A DNA stretch of 64,000 nucleotides from NCBI RefSeq assembly GCF_018861865.1, contig NZ_JAHLDV010000002.1, positions 1 through 64,000 of the forward strand. Reading direction: 5' to 3'. Under the pieces are notes generated by a model. It saw nothing but the letters and a program-made list of their open reading frames with translations, searched no databases and was not told where the DNA came from. Origin of the DNA: Clostridium frigoris. Its GTDB lineage: Bacteria; Bacillota; Clostridia; Clostridiales; Clostridiaceae. Within the stretch, counting starts at the first letter, position 1. The number at the start of each line of letters is the position of its first letter. The position numbers and the translations under genes were made by a program. Below are positions 25,740-34,938 of this stretch, piece by piece.

Positions 25740-26306
25740 TTACATCTCCTTGTTTGTATATAATAATGGTAATGACTGTAGTGAAATAGTGGCTATGCCA
25801 CAGTTCAAGTAGGTTGAAGTTGTTATATAGAAAAGTAAAATATATATCCAAAATATTGAAAAAGAGATTGCTAGTATTTTTAAATACAGCTTTCTTTTTT
25901 TCTTTTTTATTGGTCTTTTGGGATTTGGGTATGGTGCTCTTATAATTATTATTGAAAGACTTAATAAACTTAATAAGCAGTAAACTGATAGACTTAATTT
26001 AGGTAATATAGGTGCAATTATTGTAGTCAAAGTAAAAAAAAATATTGTCCACATTAAGCAGCCTAATGAAGTTTTTGCATGTAGTCCACAAGAAAAAAAT
26101 CTTATTGATAATAAAACTATCATTGAAAACAAAAGATAGTTCAACTTGCCAATTATACTAAACAAAATAATTAAGATTATGAGCTTAAAAACTTCATTTA
26201 AGATAGTAGTTAATGAGTATTGTATTTGTTCTAATTCTTCTATCTTATTAAATCTGCTATTACTTTCTATATAACATGTAAGATTATAAGCAAGTTTATT
26301 TATCAT
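25740..26306 (-). CDS. agrB: AgrB-like peptide-processing membrane endopeptidase
   Basis: The 188-residue integral membrane protein has the AgrB cysteine-protease pair: His76 and Cys83 in CGLHAKTSLGC. RFFSCGLHAKT matches the family motif before them. About six membrane helices and a basic loop PNPKRPIKKKKRKLY follow. It cleaves the C-terminal tail of AgrD and makes the ring. AAGGTG precedes the ATG. The operon agrB-agrD is convergent with agrA-agrC. Confidence 0.9.
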   Translation of the reverse strand: MINKLAYNLTCYIESNSRFNKIEELEQIQYSLTTILNEVFKLIILIILFSIIGKLNYLLFSMIVLLSIRFFSCGLHAKTSLGCLMWTIFFFTLTTIIAPILPKLSLSVYCLLSLLSLSIIIIRAPYPNPKRPIKKKKRKLYLKILAISFSIFWIYILLFYITTSTYLNCGIATISLQSLPLLYTNKEM

Positions 26307-26347
26307 TTTAAATTCACCTTTAACAACTTATTTATATTTATAAAATA

Positions 26348-26441
26348 GCATAAATAAACAATTATGCAAGTGATTTTGCATAAAAGGTAAAATTTACAGC
26401 ATAAGAAGATAAATATGCAAGATTAGAGATGTTATGCATAG
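26348..26441. promoter_or_regulatory. Cluster of GCATAA/TTATGC half-sites between agrB and the exported protein
   Basis: GCATAA occurs at 26348, 26378 and 26399; TTATGC or ATATGC at 26362, 26413 and 26432. Two pairs have the same form, GCATAA-N8-(T/A)TATGC (26348-26367 and 26399-26418), 51 bp apart. The region separates the divergent agrBD and 26570 genes, so it could control both. AgrA-like LytTR proteins bind paired sites, but the match to their usual consensus is weak. Confidence 0.55.
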
Positions 26442-26569
26442 AAATATACCTTTGATGTATTTTTTATTGTTTTTTGTTAAAAATCTAGTAGAATTTGGTT
26501 TGTAGGATTCTTACATCAAGATATATCTTAAATTTTGTTATAAAAAATTATAAAATGGGGGGAAGTAAA

Positions 26570-26995
26570 ATGAATTTAAAAAGTTTATTAAAAACAGGGG
26601 CTTTATGTACTTGTTTAGCAATTACAAGTAGTACATTTTTTTCAGTTGTAGCAACATCAGCATTAACTAGAAACACACCATCATATAATCTATATGTTCC
26701 AAGGGTTGGAGGCAATGCTTATTCAAATCCAGCAGCAAAGGTTAGTGCAGAAAGTGCTGTGAACAATAATACAAGTAATGGTGGTGGTAAAACACTATAT
26801 TCAACAATAGATTTTGGTACAAGTAATGTATCAGGTGAGATTAAAACAACTACAGGGAGTAGAGTCATAATACCATATAACTCAGGTCAAAACATATCAG
26901 GTAAAAGCTATAGGTTAATGATGGAAACTAGTGTATTTGAAGCCGCTACAATACAATCACAAGGGACTTGGTCTCCAGATCTTGCTCCAAAATAA
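26570..26995 (+). CDS. Exported protein, DUF2712-like, next to agr
   Basis: The 141-residue protein starts at the ATG at 26570 after GGGGGGAAG. A signal peptide (MNLKSLLKTGALCTCLAITS to about 32, cleavage near TSA-L) precedes a Gly/Asn/Ser/Thr-rich mature part: YNLYVPRVGGNAYSNPAAKV, IIPYNSGQN, and ending GTWSPDLAPK. The layout resembles DUF2712-type exported proteins near ABC transporters in Firmicutes; this is a tentative match. A bacteriocin-like or surface role is possible. It has its own strong terminator, and transporter genes follow. Confidence 0.6.
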   Translation: MNLKSLLKTGALCTCLAITSSTFFSVVATSALTRNTPSYNLYVPRVGGNAYSNPAAKVSAESAVNNNTSNGGGKTLYSTIDFGTSNVSGEIKTTTGSRVIIPYNSGQNISGKSYRLMMETSVFEAATIQSQGTWSPDLAPK

Positions 26996-27010
26996 AAAAT
27001 TAAAATGCAA

Positions 27011-27051
27011 TATAAATATAAAAGCACTCAGCTAGTGCTTTTATATTTATA
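27011..27051 (+). terminator. Strong hairpin after the exported protein
   Basis: An 18-bp perfect stem (TATAAATATAAAAGCACT and complement) with the loop CAGCT. It may let the exported protein be made in excess of the transporter genes that follow. Confidence 0.8.
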
Positions 27052-27109
27052 TACTTTTGTATAAAATTATTAATTTAAATGATTCTGGAATATATAAAGG
27101 AGTTTAAAT

Positions 27110-27889
27110 ATGTTAAAACTAATTAAAATAGATTTAAAAAGAGGTTTATTCTCATATTCGTTTCTTTTAGCTTTAATAACAGGAATAGTAGCATCATTTT
27201 ATGGCACTCTACCTTCTATATTTAGTTCTAGAACGGATGTGATTAATCTATTTACTAAAGCATCTGGAGACGGTTCAGGAGCAATATATATATTGCTCAC
27301 TTTCATAATAGTGCAAATACCATTATCAACTTCTTATGTTACAGAAAGAGACAACAATTACTTAAATTACATTCTCTCCAAAACAACAACTAAAAAATAC
27401 TTATTATCACGATTTATTTCCAATTTTCTTGCTGGTGGAATCTTGCTTTCATGTACACTAATAATAGTTTTGGGGATATTAGCTATATTTTTCCCGTTTT
27501 GTACGAATTTTAATTTATATATTTCAAATCAGACATTTAAAGGTTACTTTGAACCAGTGTTTATGTATAGTCCTCTTATATATTGTTTAATGATCATAGG
27601 CTTTAACTTTTTATTTGGAGGGGCCTACGCTTCCCTAGGATTAGCTATATCTTCGATAACAAATAACAAGTATATTACCATAGCATGTCCATTTATCTTT
27701 GCAATTATGTATACTTTTTTTATTGACTTTGTAAATCTTGAATTTTTATTACCATTAACGTGTCTTGTTCCTTCATATGTGCCTAACGCTACCATTTTCA
27801 CTATCATAGGACAAATGATTATCTTATCTTTAGTAAGTCTAATTTTGTTTGTTTTTGGATTTTTTAAAAAGGGAGAAATCTATGTGTAA
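27110..27889 (+). CDS. ABC-2-type permease 1 of agr cassette
   Basis: The 259-residue integral membrane protein has about six helices (SYSFLLALITGIVASFYGTL, FGGAYASLGLAISSI, MIILSLVSLILFVFGFF). The segment YVTERDNNYLNYILSKT in the first cytoplasmic loop is typical of ABC-2 permeases. AAGGAG precedes the ATG. It overlaps the next permease by 8 bp. The ATPase partner is at 28838. Confidence 0.7.
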   Translation: MLKLIKIDLKRGLFSYSFLLALITGIVASFYGTLPSIFSSRTDVINLFTKASGDGSGAIYILLTFIIVQIPLSTSYVTERDNNYLNYILSKTTTKKYLLSRFISNFLAGGILLSCTLIIVLGILAIFFPFCTNFNLYISNQTFKGYFEPVFMYSPLIYCLMIIGFNFLFGGAYASLGLAISSITNNKYITIACPFIFAIMYTFFIDFVNLEFLLPLTCLVPSYVPNATIFTIIGQMIILSLVSLILFVFGFFKKGEIYV

Positions 27890-28757
27890 TATTATAATTA
27901 ATTCTACAATTCAATCTTTTAAAATTAATATATTAAATAAAGTAAGAATAAAAATCATTGTATTTGCTATTATTATTCTAATCTTTTCTAGTATATCTAC
28001 CATAGCTAAGTATAAATTTAATTTTAATTTAGATAATTTCAATATATATAATTTTATTATGTATATAATAAATAATCCTCTTAATATTATTTTTATTATC
28101 ACGAATTGTTTTCTTTTACTAATAATAGATTTGGGAAGGTTTAAATCAAATGAATCTTTTATGATGCTAAGATGCGGTTCAAGATTAAACTGGTACATGT
28201 CTAAGGTATTATGCATTATACTTAGTGCTATTTTTTTGAATATATTGATAATTTTACTTATTGTTATTTCAGGTATTATAAAATTCAATATGAAAAATTT
28301 ATGGAATAGTAATATTGTTATTTTGTCTTCTACTAATTATAATTTTAACGTAATTTTTAATTTATCAAAGGAACTGATATTAACGTTTGCTCCATTACAA
28401 TCAGTGCTTATTTCAATAGGTCTTTTAACATTTTATCTAATTGTTATAGGTTTATTGAATTTTATAATAAACGTGACATCAAAGAATACTGCTGTCGGAT
28501 TTATATCAATAGAAATTATTATATTTTTTTCTCTCATCATATATAAAAAACAATTTTTAGATAATACTTTAGATAAATTTACATTAATAAAAAATGTACT
28601 TTTACAAAACCATACGTTTGATAAAATAACTGCTGCTAATTTTTTAAATTCGTTACTTTTTTCATTTTTATATTTTGGATTGATCTCTATAGTGTTGAAA
28701 GTCGTTGGACTAGCACTAATCAAAAGAATTGATTTAGATACTAGAATAAATAATTAA
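27882..28757 (+). CDS. ABC-type membrane protein 2 of agr cassette
   Basis: The 291-residue protein has six or so membrane helices and few charged loops. The start is the ATG at 27882 after GGGAGAAA; an upstream start inside the previous gene is less likely. The segment LGRFKSNESFMMLRCGSRLN is the cytoplasmic loop after the second helix and resembles that of the permease at 29587 (FRFGNKQSW-like). It probably forms a permease with its neighbour. Confidence 0.6.
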   Translation: MCNIIINSTIQSFKINILNKVRIKIIVFAIIILIFSSISTIAKYKFNFNLDNFNIYNFIMYIINNPLNIIFIITNCFLLLIIDLGRFKSNESFMMLRCGSRLNWYMSKVLCIILSAIFLNILIILLIVISGIIKFNMKNLWNSNIVILSSTNYNFNVIFNLSKELILTFAPLQSVLISIGLLTFYLIVIGLLNFIINVTSKNTAVGFISIEIIIFFSLIIYKKQFLDNTLDKFTLIKNVLLQNHTFDKITAANFLNSLLFSFLYFGLISIVLKVVGLALIKRIDLDTRINN

Positions 28758-28837
28758 CAAGGCCAAAATAATACAAACATAAAGAAAGGAGACCTAACTT
28801 AAAGCAAGAAAAATTCTTGACAGTTGGGAAAATTAAA

Positions 28838-29476
28838 ATGAATATAATTGAAATTACAAATCTAACTAAAAAAATCAAAGGAAATACAATTCTAAACCTT
28901 ATTAATCTTAGTATAGAAAAAGGTCAAACTATTGGAATAATTGGAAGAAATGGTTCAGGTAAAAGCATGCTTTTTAAGGCTATCTGCGGTTTTGTAATAC
29001 CAACATCAGGCACAATTGAAGTGCTTGGCAAAAAAATAAACAAAGATGTAAGTTTTCCAGAAAAGACAGGTTTTATTATAGAAAACCCAGGATTTCTCCC
29101 TCAATATAGTGGTTTTAAAAATTTAAAGATACTAGCAGATATACAAGGAATTATTACTAATGATATGATAATAAAATCTTTAACTGATGTTGGACTTGAT
29201 CCTTATGACAAAAAAGCTGTAAAAAAATATTCATTAGGTATGAAGCAAAGGCTTGGAATTGCACAATCTATAATGGAAAATCCTGAGTTGCTAATTCTTG
29301 ATGAACCAACCAATGGATTAGATAAAGATGGAGTTAAGATTATCCATTCTCTTTTAAAAAAAATTAAAGAAAATGGAACTACAATACTAATGGCAAGTCA
29401 TAATCCTTTAGACATTGAAATTTTATGTGATCATGTATATGAAATGGATAAGGGGGTACTTTCACTTCAGCACTAA
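28838..29476 (+). CDS. ABC transporter ATP-binding protein of agr cassette
   Basis: The 212-residue protein carries Walker A GIIGRNGSGKSMLFK, signature YSLGMKQRLGIAQSIME and Walker B LLILDEPTNGLD, with a His switch in MASHNPLD. This is an ABC-2 or bacteriocin-immunity-type ATPase. The ATG at 28838 is the best start; a TTG at 28817 is possible, and an AAAGGAG lies too far upstream of both. It lies between permeases 27110/27882 and 29587. Confidence 0.85.
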   Translation: MNIIEITNLTKKIKGNTILNLINLSIEKGQTIGIIGRNGSGKSMLFKAICGFVIPTSGTIEVLGKKINKDVSFPEKTGFIIENPGFLPQYSGFKNLKILADIQGIITNDMIIKSLTDVGLDPYDKKAVKKYSLGMKQRLGIAQSIMENPELLILDEPTNGLDKDGVKIIHSLLKKIKENGTTILMASHNPLDIEILCDHVYEMDKGVLSLQH

Positions 29477-29586
29477 CCTTTTTATGATTTTATAGTGTTG
29501 CTTTATACTTAATCATTACATAAAAAACAACTTAATTTCATTATAATTAGATGTGTTTATATTAAAATAATTTTTCATGGAGGAAA

Positions 29587-30414
29587 ATGTTGAAGCTATT
29601 GATTAAAATTTTAAAAAAAGACTTTGCAATATTTTTCAATATTTCGAACATATCCTTAATTATACTTTCATTTATAGTAATTATCGTTAGTAGTATTTCT
29701 GAAATTAATGCTTTCATTGTATCAGGAAAAACCTATATATCTTTAGAAGATGCAATGTTTTTAGCGTTCAGAGGACCAGGAAATGAATACACCTTTTTTC
29801 AATTGTTAAAATGGTTATTACCTATATTAATAGTGCTATTTATTTTTGGTAGAATGACTAATGTCGAACTTAACAACGGATATATTTATGCAATTTATCG
29901 ATTTGGTAACAAGCAATCTTGGTTGAAAGGAAAGTTTGTATTTATTTTTTTATTCTCTTTCTTTTATTATATATGTCTATATGGAATTTCATTAATAGTT
30001 TTTTTCTTTAAATTTCATTTAGATGGTTCCTTTAGTTATTACCTTATAAGTTCAGCTGAAATGAATATTAGTATTATAAAATATGTAAGTCCTTTAATTC
30101 TGTTACTTATTATGTTAATACTTAATATAATATCGTGTTTTGGAATATTAATTTTACAAATACTAATTTCTATCATTACAAAAAAAGCTTATTATGGATT
30201 TTTATTTTCAATTATTTTAGCCCTCATTAGTTTAACTTCAAATAAGCTATATTACAAGTTAGATGTTTTTTTTCCTCTTAATTATGGTATCGCAAATCGT
30301 TTTAATACAGTAACTTCATCTGGATATATATGTTATTTGTACATTTGTTCCATATTTTTGCTATTGATGTATATTGGAACTTTATATGTTAAGAGAAATG
30401 AAATATTTGAATAA
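29587..30414 (+). CDS. ABC-type membrane protein 3 of agr cassette
   Basis: The 275-residue membrane protein has six or so helices and the loop YAIYRFGNKQSWLKGKFVF after the second. GGAGG precedes the ATG. It is 110 bp after the ATPase gene. The stop codon is only 3 bp before the Tn3-like tip at 30418, so the cassette ends exactly here. The role, probably transport or immunity, is inferred from its neighbours. Confidence 0.65.
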   Translation: MLKLLIKILKKDFAIFFNISNISLIILSFIVIIVSSISEINAFIVSGKTYISLEDAMFLAFRGPGNEYTFFQLLKWLLPILIVLFIFGRMTNVELNNGYIYAIYRFGNKQSWLKGKFVFIFLFSFFYYICLYGISLIVFFFKFHLDGSFSYYLISSAEMNISIIKYVSPLILLLIMLILNIISCFGILILQILISIITKKAYYGFLFSIILALISLTSNKLYYKLDVFFPLNYGIANRFNTVTSSGYICYLYICSIFLLLMYIGTLYVKRNEIFE

Positions 30415-30417
30415 CAT

Positions 30418-30456
30418 GGGGTATGGCACCGATTCTTGTAAAAAACCATGGTATGA
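30418..30456 (+). repeat. Tn3-like inverted-repeat end
   Basis: GGGGTATGGCACCGATTCTT followed by GTAAAAAACC matches the end at 23298 in opposite orientation. Its tip points left, to the agr cassette. Confidence 0.5.
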
Positions 30457-30491
30457 GTAAAATATTTACATTTAAGCTAGATATATATCCG

Positions 30492-30527
30492 AAACTGTCT
30501 ATATAACATACTTTATATAGACAGTTT
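30492..30527. terminator. 15-bp perfect hairpin between cassette and IS21 relic
   Basis: AAACTGTCTATATAA and its complement enclose CATACT. There is no T run directly after it, so its role as a terminator is uncertain. The rest of 30415-30665 contains no gene. Confidence 0.5.
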
Positions 30528-30665
30528 GCATCAAAAAAGAGACTTAATAAATAAGATTTACAGGTTTATCCTACATAAAACTATCTATATAAGTATTTAA
30601 GGTGACTAAAAAACTTAATCATAAACTAATATATCTAAGTGTTTTCAATGGATAAACGACATAAT

Positions 30666-31064
30666 TTACAATTTTTTACTCCTGCTATGGTTTTTTACAC
30701 GAATCGTTTCCATATGCCTATATGTTTTACCTGCTCCTGAAGCACCTAAAATGATTATATTATGCTTCTCTTGGATATAATTGCAGGTAGATAATCTTGT
30801 AACCTGTGGTTTGTCAAGCTTCCTATCTGCATGATATTCTATATTTTCAATGCAGGCATCATTTAAACTAAACTCTGACTTACGGATAAGCCTTGTTAAC
30901 TTATTGTTTTGCCTCCTAGACCATTCTGTGTCAATAATAAGACCAAAACGCTCTTCGAAGGACAGATCCCTAAAGGCTGGATCTAGCAACTGATTGCGAT
31001 AGGATTCTGCCATAGCATTAAGTTTTAATTCATTAAATTTTGTAACCGTAGGTTCATTTACCAT
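30666..31064 (-). pseudogene. IstB-like IS21 helper ATPase, truncated
   Basis: The 132-residue reading begins as IstB (FNELKLNAMAESYRNQLLDP, RLIRKSEFSLNDACIENIEY) and reaches Walker A IILGASGAGKTY, then ends in unrelated RHMETIRVKNHSRSKKL. IstB proteins are about 250 residues, so the C-terminal half with Walker B is missing or deleted. Its start overlaps the istA end, as in IS21 elements. Confidence 0.8.
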
Positions 31065-31647
31065 TATGAATTCCTCCCATAATAGTCTGCACCTCTAGTA
31101 AATCCAAAATCATCAGAATCACTACTTTTTGTGCTAATTTCCTCTTTTAAAATTTTATCTTGACCTGTTTGTAAAATTGTTTGTACGCTCTTATATCCAG
31201 GTTTTGGCGTGTAAGATAATGCTTTTTCGCAAGCAGCTTCAAGCCTATTAATAGAATATTTATCTGCTAACTTTAATAATGCCATACACCCTTTATAACC
31301 TTGTTGTTCTATCTTGTGAACAGAAAGAATTGCTTTTATTACTATGCTAGTATTGTAGCCAATACTTTCAGCCCAAGAAATAAATCTTTCTGAATTCCAT
31401 GTAATATACTTTTTATGATCTTCAGGCATATGATCTTCTACAGTATTATATTGGCCTTCTCGGCCATGTAATTTAGGGTGTGAACATATACGGTTATTAT
31501 TATAAAAGATCTCTATTACATTGCGTGTAATACGTACATCTACTTTATGTTTAATGTATTCATAAGGTACGCTATAGTTCATTTTATCCACAGATATATG
31601 ATAGTTATATTGGACAGTGGCAGTCTTCCAAGTAGCTAATTCATATT
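31064..31647 (-). pseudogene. IstA-like IS21 transposase, C-terminal fragment
   Basis: The fragment reads TVQYNYHISVDKMNYSVPYE, SHPKLHGREGQYNTVEDHMP and QQGYKGCMALLKLADKYSIN, the C-terminal part of IS21 IstA with its DUF4158-unrelated beta domain and helical tail. The DDE core is absent. It is cut precisely at the tip of the Tn3-type transposon (31648); the first residues MGKNT of an apparent start are encoded by the transposon end. The upstream part of istA is not found beyond the far transposon end. Confidence 0.85.
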
Positions 31648-31691
31648 GGGTGTTTTTGCCCATCCCCCCGAAAAGGTGGAATAGGCAAATT
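31648..31691 (+). repeat. Left terminal inverted repeat of the Tn3-family transposon
   Basis: Begins GGGTGTTTTTGCCCATCCCC; the first 36 bases equal the complement of the right end and the first 36 of the relic at 18850. The tnpA stop codon lies 2 bp inside. Confidence 0.9.
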
Positions 31692-31692
31692 A

Positions 31693-34600
31693 CTAATCAG
31701 GTAATACCTGGAGCTGAGCCAGTTTCTGAATGATTACATCCATGTTGATAGGCTCAGGGGTTTTATTAAACTCATATCGACCATAGAGATTAATATGCTG
31801 CCATGCAACTGGAGAAATATGTTTTAACACATCTAAATCTTGACCATTACTTTCTCTGTAGTCTAACATATTAGATAATATGCTGGCATTATAATAAATG
31901 ATGCAATTTGCTAATAGACGACTACATTCACCCCATATTTGTTGTTCCTGTTCTGTTTTGAAGCGTAATTTCCCGAAATTTGCATGAGATACAGCTCTGC
32001 GCAATTTGTGATAACTCTCGCCCCTATTTAGTGCACGTTGTACATTTTTACGTAGTGGCAAAGAATCAATATAATCAAGAAAATATAAACTTTTAAGGAT
32101 ATTGTCATACTCCCATAATGCGCTCTTGGTTTTGTTTTTACGTGCATAAGCACTGAGCTTTCCAATTATAATACTCTGCGTTGTTGACTTAAGAGCAAGT
32201 GACAATATTATACGCTGAATATTCTCCCACTCTTCCACAATTAAATCAGTATTGATTTTTCTTACAGGTTTTATTAATATATCGCCGTAGTGACTTGGCT
32301 GATTAAATCCATAAAAAGATTTACTTACTTTATTGTAGATGTCTTTATACCGAGGTGCAAAACGATAATCAAAAAAGTGTAGAATAGCAAAATTAACTTC
32401 ATTGGCTCCATGTGTATCAGTAGAATGAATATCAGTCTGGATATCACTTGTGTTGTTATATAGAATATCAAAGACATAATGGCTTTCATGCTCGTTAGCA
32501 CCAATGATTTTAGCATTAACAGGTACATGATTAGCTACCAATGTGTAAGATACAATTCCTTTTTTAAGCCCAAAATATTTAGGCGAGTGGCGAGAATTAA
32601 TGGTGTTAATATTAGTTTCAAATTTTTGTCCATCACTACTTGAATGGATGACTTCATCAATATCATAGTGTCTAAATATTGGTAGCTTAGCAGTAGCGTT
32701 ACTTACACGATCATTTGCCTCTTTAAGAGTTTCCAATCTAATAAAGCTATCAGATGTAGCAGAGAGCAAAGAAAAACTAATATCTGAAATTTCACCCATC
32801 CTACCTAGTCCCATATTTGTGCCCCAAGCAGTCAGACACGCAACTATAACTCGATTTTCCTTGGTCTGCTTGGCATAACGTCCCAAAACATGTTCAAATG
32901 CGTCAATGAACTGACAATGCTGATTAACATAATGCAAAACGCTCCCAATATCAATCTGATTTAATGCAGCAAAAAATGAATGATTGGTAGATTCAGGGTC
33001 ACTTACATACGGAAGTGTCCAATGGGTGTTTAATCCACGTTTTTTTATTAGAAGATGTTCATTATCACCTGATGCAATTCGTTGATTGACCTCTATAATA
33101 CGAGTTTCTAATTTATCCTCAAGTTCCATTAAATGATTGAGTATAGGTTTATTAAAAATGCTTAAACCAGCCTCAGCTATCAACTTTTCTTTCTGCTGCC
33201 ATTGACAGTTATCTAACAGATCATCCTCAAAGCTTCGAAACCTAGCACTGTCTGGGCAAAAAATATCCCCAGCTTCCAAACTATTTCTTAAGAGACGATA
33301 GACTAAAAATTCATAGCGATCCACTATTAAAACTTTTTGCCCGTTGTTGTCTTGTTTATAAATATACTGTGTTATTCCATCAGGTATAAATTGACTTGGC
33401 AAATCATCATATGGATATTGTGAAAGTGATTTGTTCTTGATAAAAGCCTCTTTCATAAAATTTATGGCATCAATTAATGGATCGTCAATTAAAGTGGCTG
33501 CAAAATAAACCATTAAAAGTATCTGGCGTAAATGTCGCTTAAACTGGAGAGATAACTTATCAATATGTTCCCATTGAAAATTAGTTTCATCAAATTTGAC
33601 ATTTGTGACAATTTGATCAGTTATATCTACAAGCTTTTGACGTTCTAAAATAGAAAAAGCCTTAGCCTGGACATCCCTGAATGGTGTATTAATTTCCATT
33701 CTATCATCTGTAAATATCTTAAGTACCAGACCAACCTTTTTCATGTTTTGATTGCTCTCTGTAGCGAGCACATATATTTGCTCTTTAGCTGTGCATTTAG
33801 CTTCATCAATATAATGCCTTACGTTATAAATGAGAGTGTTTATAAGATTGTCATTCATCCGTTGATATCTGTGATAAATAAAACATAATAGGTAAATGTA
33901 TACTATCCATTCATTAAATCTCTTGAGTTTGTATACAGAGTAATAATCTACCAATGAGGAATAATATTTTACACTTTCGTTAGAAATACCTAATGTCGGA
34001 AGCAAGTTCTTAACAATCTTATATAAAAGTTGTATTTGCTGGCCACGGTTGATTTCACGCTTTATTTCACCAACACTAAAATCTTTTGGCTCATGTTTAA
34101 GTTGTGTTATTTCATATAATCCTTCAGAATCTGTTAATAGCTTCTTCAAGTTTTCAAGATCAAATTGTTTCAATTGATTTTTCATAATAGTAATTAACCG
34201 ATTTTGTTCGTAATTTATTGCTTTGCCTACTGTTTCTTGCATAAGGCTATACCCTGGAATAACAATATGATGCTCAGATAAATAATTGATAATTTCACGA
34301 AAAATAAATATTGGTTTACCGCATACAGCTACCGCCGTACAAGCTTTTTTATCCAATTGTTCTCGTATTTCAGAATCACAAATATGGTAGGTGAATAGTT
34401 GAAGTATCATTTGTTGTTGCTTTAGCCTGGTAGACTTATCAATTGAACTCATATCAACCATTTTAGTATTGTAAAAATGTTGCTGTAACACATGGTTAAG
34501 GTCTTCCTGAACTTCATTCAAGTCGAAGATAAAAAACAGGCGTTTGGCCTTAAAATAACCTAGTTGCAATATAAAATAAGCTCGGGATTTAGTTGAGCGC

Positions 34601-34755
34601 AATACCTCTAATAAATCCTTCTCCGGTTTGGAAAGCGAAAAATAATCGTATCGGTCTTCATAAGTAAAGCAAGGTCTGCCATAAATACTTTCTAATTCAT
34701 TTTCGCCAAGAATTCTAAGGCGTTTTTGTTCAGTGTTATTTTGCTCAGTATCCAT
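31693..34755 (-). CDS. tnpA: Tn3-family transposase TnpA
   Basis: The 1020-residue protein is full length for the family. The DDE residues are visible: Asp in SSSDGQKFETNIN, Asp in IHSTDTHGANEVN and Glu in LNRGESYHKLRRAV. The N-terminal part has the DNA-binding region of the family (FTYEDRYDYFSLSKPEKDLL). It is intact. The ATG at 34755 follows AAAGGTG; an ATG seven codons earlier has no ribosome binding site. TnpA joins the 38-bp-type ends to the target during replicative transposition. Confidence 0.95.
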   Translation of the reverse strand: MDTEQNNTEQKRLRILGENELESIYGRPCFTYEDRYDYFSLSKPEKDLLEVLRSTKSRAYFILQLGYFKAKRLFFIFDLNEVQEDLNHVLQQHFYNTKMVDMSSIDKSTRLKQQQMILQLFTYHICDSEIREQLDKKACTAVAVCGKPIFIFREIINYLSEHHIVIPGYSLMQETVGKAINYEQNRLITIMKNQLKQFDLENLKKLLTDSEGLYEITQLKHEPKDFSVGEIKREINRGQQIQLLYKIVKNLLPTLGISNESVKYYSSLVDYYSVYKLKRFNEWIVYIYLLCFIYHRYQRMNDNLINTLIYNVRHYIDEAKCTAKEQIYVLATESNQNMKKVGLVLKIFTDDRMEINTPFRDVQAKAFSILERQKLVDITDQIVTNVKFDETNFQWEHIDKLSLQFKRHLRQILLMVYFAATLIDDPLIDAINFMKEAFIKNKSLSQYPYDDLPSQFIPDGITQYIYKQDNNGQKVLIVDRYEFLVYRLLRNSLEAGDIFCPDSARFRSFEDDLLDNCQWQQKEKLIAEAGLSIFNKPILNHLMELEDKLETRIIEVNQRIASGDNEHLLIKKRGLNTHWTLPYVSDPESTNHSFFAALNQIDIGSVLHYVNQHCQFIDAFEHVLGRYAKQTKENRVIVACLTAWGTNMGLGRMGEISDISFSLLSATSDSFIRLETLKEANDRVSNATAKLPIFRHYDIDEVIHSSSDGQKFETNINTINSRHSPKYFGLKKGIVSYTLVANHVPVNAKIIGANEHESHYVFDILYNNTSDIQTDIHSTDTHGANEVNFAILHFFDYRFAPRYKDIYNKVSKSFYGFNQPSHYGDILIKPVRKINTDLIVEEWENIQRIILSLALKSTTQSIIIGKLSAYARKNKTKSALWEYDNILKSLYFLDYIDSLPLRKNVQRALNRGESYHKLRRAVSHANFGKLRFKTEQEQQIWGECSRLLANCIIYYNASILSNMLDYRESNGQDLDVLKHISPVAWQHINLYGRYEFNKTPEPINMDVIIQKLAQLQVLPD

Positions 34756-34782
34756 ATATTCACCTTTCTTGTCCATTAGTGT

Positions 34783-34895
34783 ATTTCAAAAAGTATACCT
34801 TTTGAAATGGTGATATTATTATACTTTTTATATGTCAAAACTTCAACATTTTTATATATGAAACATTTCAAATAGAATGTATACTTATTGAAGTG
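34783..34895. promoter_or_regulatory. Candidate res site and divergent tnpA/tnpR promoters
   Basis: Two dyads lie in the intergenic region: ATTTCAAAA...TTTTGAAAT (34783-34808, with GTATAC in the middle) and an imperfect 32-bp palindrome at 34864-34895 with CATTTCAA and TTGAAGTG arms around GTATAC. The spacing of paired subsites fits a serine-resolvase res site, where the cut would be in the site nearest tnpR. Confidence 0.65.
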
Positions 34896-34938
34896 TTATT
34901 ATGATTTTCATATAAAGTTTAAGAAGGAGCTACATAGG

